The notes under the pieces: generated by a model
Told to the model about the DNA's origin: nothing
Databases searched by the model: none
Seen by the model: the letters and a program-made list of their open reading frames with translations, nothing else
Origin: Gemmatimonadota bacterium
GTDB taxonomy: Bacteria > Gemmatimonadota > Gemmatimonadetes > Gemmatimonadales > GWC2-71-9
Direction of reading: 5' to 3'
Assembly (NCBI GenBank): GCA_003220955.1
Contig: QHTW01000212.1
Span: 1-6,679 of the forward strand
Length of the DNA stretch: 6,679 bases
Shown here: piece by piece, positions 5,510-6,679 of the stretch
How the letters are laid out: every line of letters starts with the position of its first letter
Position numbering within the stretch: the stretch's first letter is position 1
Translations under genes and position numbers: made by a program

Positions 5510-6679
5510 GTCGATCGCTGCAGGAGGTCGTGGACGCGCTGGCGCGCGCCGGCATCTTGGTCGATGCACCGGATCGGCGCGTCGCGCGCTTGCCGGACAT
5601 CACCGGTCTCACCGCGGATGCGCGCCGGCTCCAGCCTGGGATGCTGTTCTGCGCCGTGCACGGCGCAGTACTCGACGGTCATCAATTCGTCGCCGAGGCG
5701 GCGGCACGCGGCGCCGCCGCCGCGCTCGTCGAATCGCGCCAGAGTGTCGCCCCGGCGCTGTTGCAGATCGTGGTGCGCAACGGCCGGCGGGCCGCCGCGA
5801 TCGCCGCCGAAGCGTGGTATCGGCGGCCGGCGGCGCGACTGCAGATGATCGGCGTGACCGGAACGAACGGGAAGACGACGTCCGTCCTTCTGGCGCAGCA
5901 CGTGTTGAGTACGCTCTGGCCGATGGGGGCGATCGGAACGCTGGGCGCCTTCGATCCCGCGGGCGCTCCCGTCGAAAGCGAAGCCGGCAATCTGACGACG
6001 CCGGGCCCGATCGATCTGCAGGCGACGCTCGCGGCGCTGGTCGATCGCGGCGCCGGCGGCGTGGCGATGGAAGTCTCGTCGCACAGTCTCGATCAAGGGC
6101 GCGTAGAGGGCCTCGTGTTTCGCGCGGCGATCTTCACCAATCTCACGCGCGACCATCTCGACTATCACGAGACCTTCGACGCCTACTTTGCGGCCAAAGC
6201 AAGGCTCGTCGGGTACCTCGCCGACGCGGGGCTCGCGGTGATCAACGCCGACGATGCGGCCTGGGCGCGCCTGCCGCGCACACCCCGGCGCATCACGTTC
6301 TCGGCGACCACGCAGGCGGCGGACGTCACGGCGCGAGACGTGCGGGTGGACGCGACAGGCGCGCGGTTCAGTCTGGTAACGACGCAGGGCAGCCATCCCG
6401 TGACGCTGCCGCTGCTCGGCCGGTTCAACATCGCGAACGCTCTTGGCGTGGCGGCGTGTGCGGTGGGTCTCAACGTGTCGGCCCGTGTGGTCGCCGAGCG
6501 CCTCTCGGAGGCACCGCAAGTTCCCGGGCGCATGGAGCGCATCGCCGTCGATCCCTGCGTCGTCCTGCGCGATTACGCGCACACGCCCGACGCTCTGGAA
6601 CGCGCCTTGGAAACGGTGCGCGAGGTGACGCCCCCGGGAGGACGCGTCATCGTCGTGTTCGGCGCGGGCGGGGACCGGG
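5506..6679 (+). CDS. murE: UDP-N-acetylmuramoyl-tripeptide synthetase MurE (C-terminus beyond window)
   Basis: MurE is a cytoplasmic ATP-dependent ligase that adds the third residue, usually meso-diaminopimelate or L-lysine, to UDP-MurNAc-L-Ala-D-Glu. The first 391 residues are present, of about 480-500 expected. Visible landmarks: an N-terminal UDP-substrate domain (DITGLTADARRLQPGMLFCAV), the ATP P-loop GVTGTNGKTT (116-125), NLTTPGP (162-168), MEVSSHSL (188-195), TNLTRDHLDYH (211-221), the lysine expected to be carbamylated at 231 (AAKARL), PGRMERI (340-346) and DYAHTPDAL (356-364). The window ends in VFGAGGDR, where many members have GCGGDR. The motif that distinguishes diaminopimelate from lysine enzymes (DNPR or its replacement) lies beyond the edge, so the substrate cannot be decided here. 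GTG 5506 overlaps the ftsI stop by four bases and has no clear ribosome binding site, so it probably depends on coupling to ftsI translation. Confidence 0.96.
   Translation, partial: MSRSLQEVVDALARAGILVDAPDRRVARLPDITGLTADARRLQPGMLFCAVHGAVLDGHQFVAEAAARGAAAALVESRQSVAPALLQIVVRNGRRAAAIAAEAWYRRPAARLQMIGVTGTNGKTTSVLLAQHVLSTLWPMGAIGTLGAFDPAGAPVESEAGNLTTPGPIDLQATLAALVDRGAGGVAMEVSSHSLDQGRVEGLVFRAAIFTNLTRDHLDYHETFDAYFAAKARLVGYLADAGLAVINADDAAWARLPRTPRRITFSATTQAADVTARDVRVDATGARFSLVTTQGSHPVTLPLLGRFNIANALGVAACAVGLNVSARVVAERLSEAPQVPGRMERIAVDPCVVLRDYAHTPDALERALETVREVTPPGGRVIVVFGAGGDR

Noticed and set aside
5254..6582. Long reverse-strand open frame opposite ftsI and murE (442 residues)
   Set aside because: The + strand here carries unmistakable PASTA and MurE motifs. 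The reverse frame is Arg/His-rich with no recognisable domain.
1..6679. CRISPR array, insertion sequence or phage genes
   Set aside because: No regularly spaced repeats, transposase motifs, terminal inverted repeats or phage-type proteins are seen. The gene content is core chromosome.

Overview
The window is a stretch of GC-rich bacterial chromosome with all recognisable genes on the + strand. The genes are the start of a division and cell wall (dcw) cluster, two tRNA genes, a large tetratricopeptide-repeat (TPR) protein and the tail of a small membrane protein. My best guess for the source is Gemmatimonadota or a close relative. This rests on remembered resemblance of the TPR protein and the small membrane protein to proteins of that phylum, plus the GC-rich codon use; it is inference, not proof.

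Layout: (1) 1-162, C-terminal 53 residues of a two-helix membrane protein resembling DUF3098. (2) 186-259, tRNA-Val(UAC). (3) 296-2094, an exported TPR protein whose signal peptide and first beta-strand lie in a different frame from the rest, so the gene carries an apparent one-base frameshift near 425-450. (4) 2086-2282, a compact transcription unit: sigma70-like promoter, tRNA-Asp(GUC) and a strong intrinsic terminator. (5) 2288-6679, rsmH, ftsL, ftsI (with a PASTA domain) and murE (truncated by the window end), joined by overlaps of 11, 1 and 4 bases. No stretch above 300 bases lacks a gene.

The dcw genes work together. RsmH methylates 16S rRNA and is a traditional member of the cluster. 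FtsL is a single-pass scaffold of the divisome. FtsI is the septal transpeptidase that crosslinks peptidoglycan. MurE adds the third amino acid to the UDP-MurNAc peptide in the cytoplasm. The overlapping starts imply one mRNA with translational coupling.

No wholly new system is visible. The features most worth checking are the TPR-gene frameshift, a 7-base tandem repeat inside rsmH that codes for an extra loop, the duplication of both acceptor-stem strands around tRNA-Asp, a perfect palindrome in the tRNA-Asp promoter spacer, and the near absence of space between the terminator and the rsmH start, which has no mraZ in front of it.
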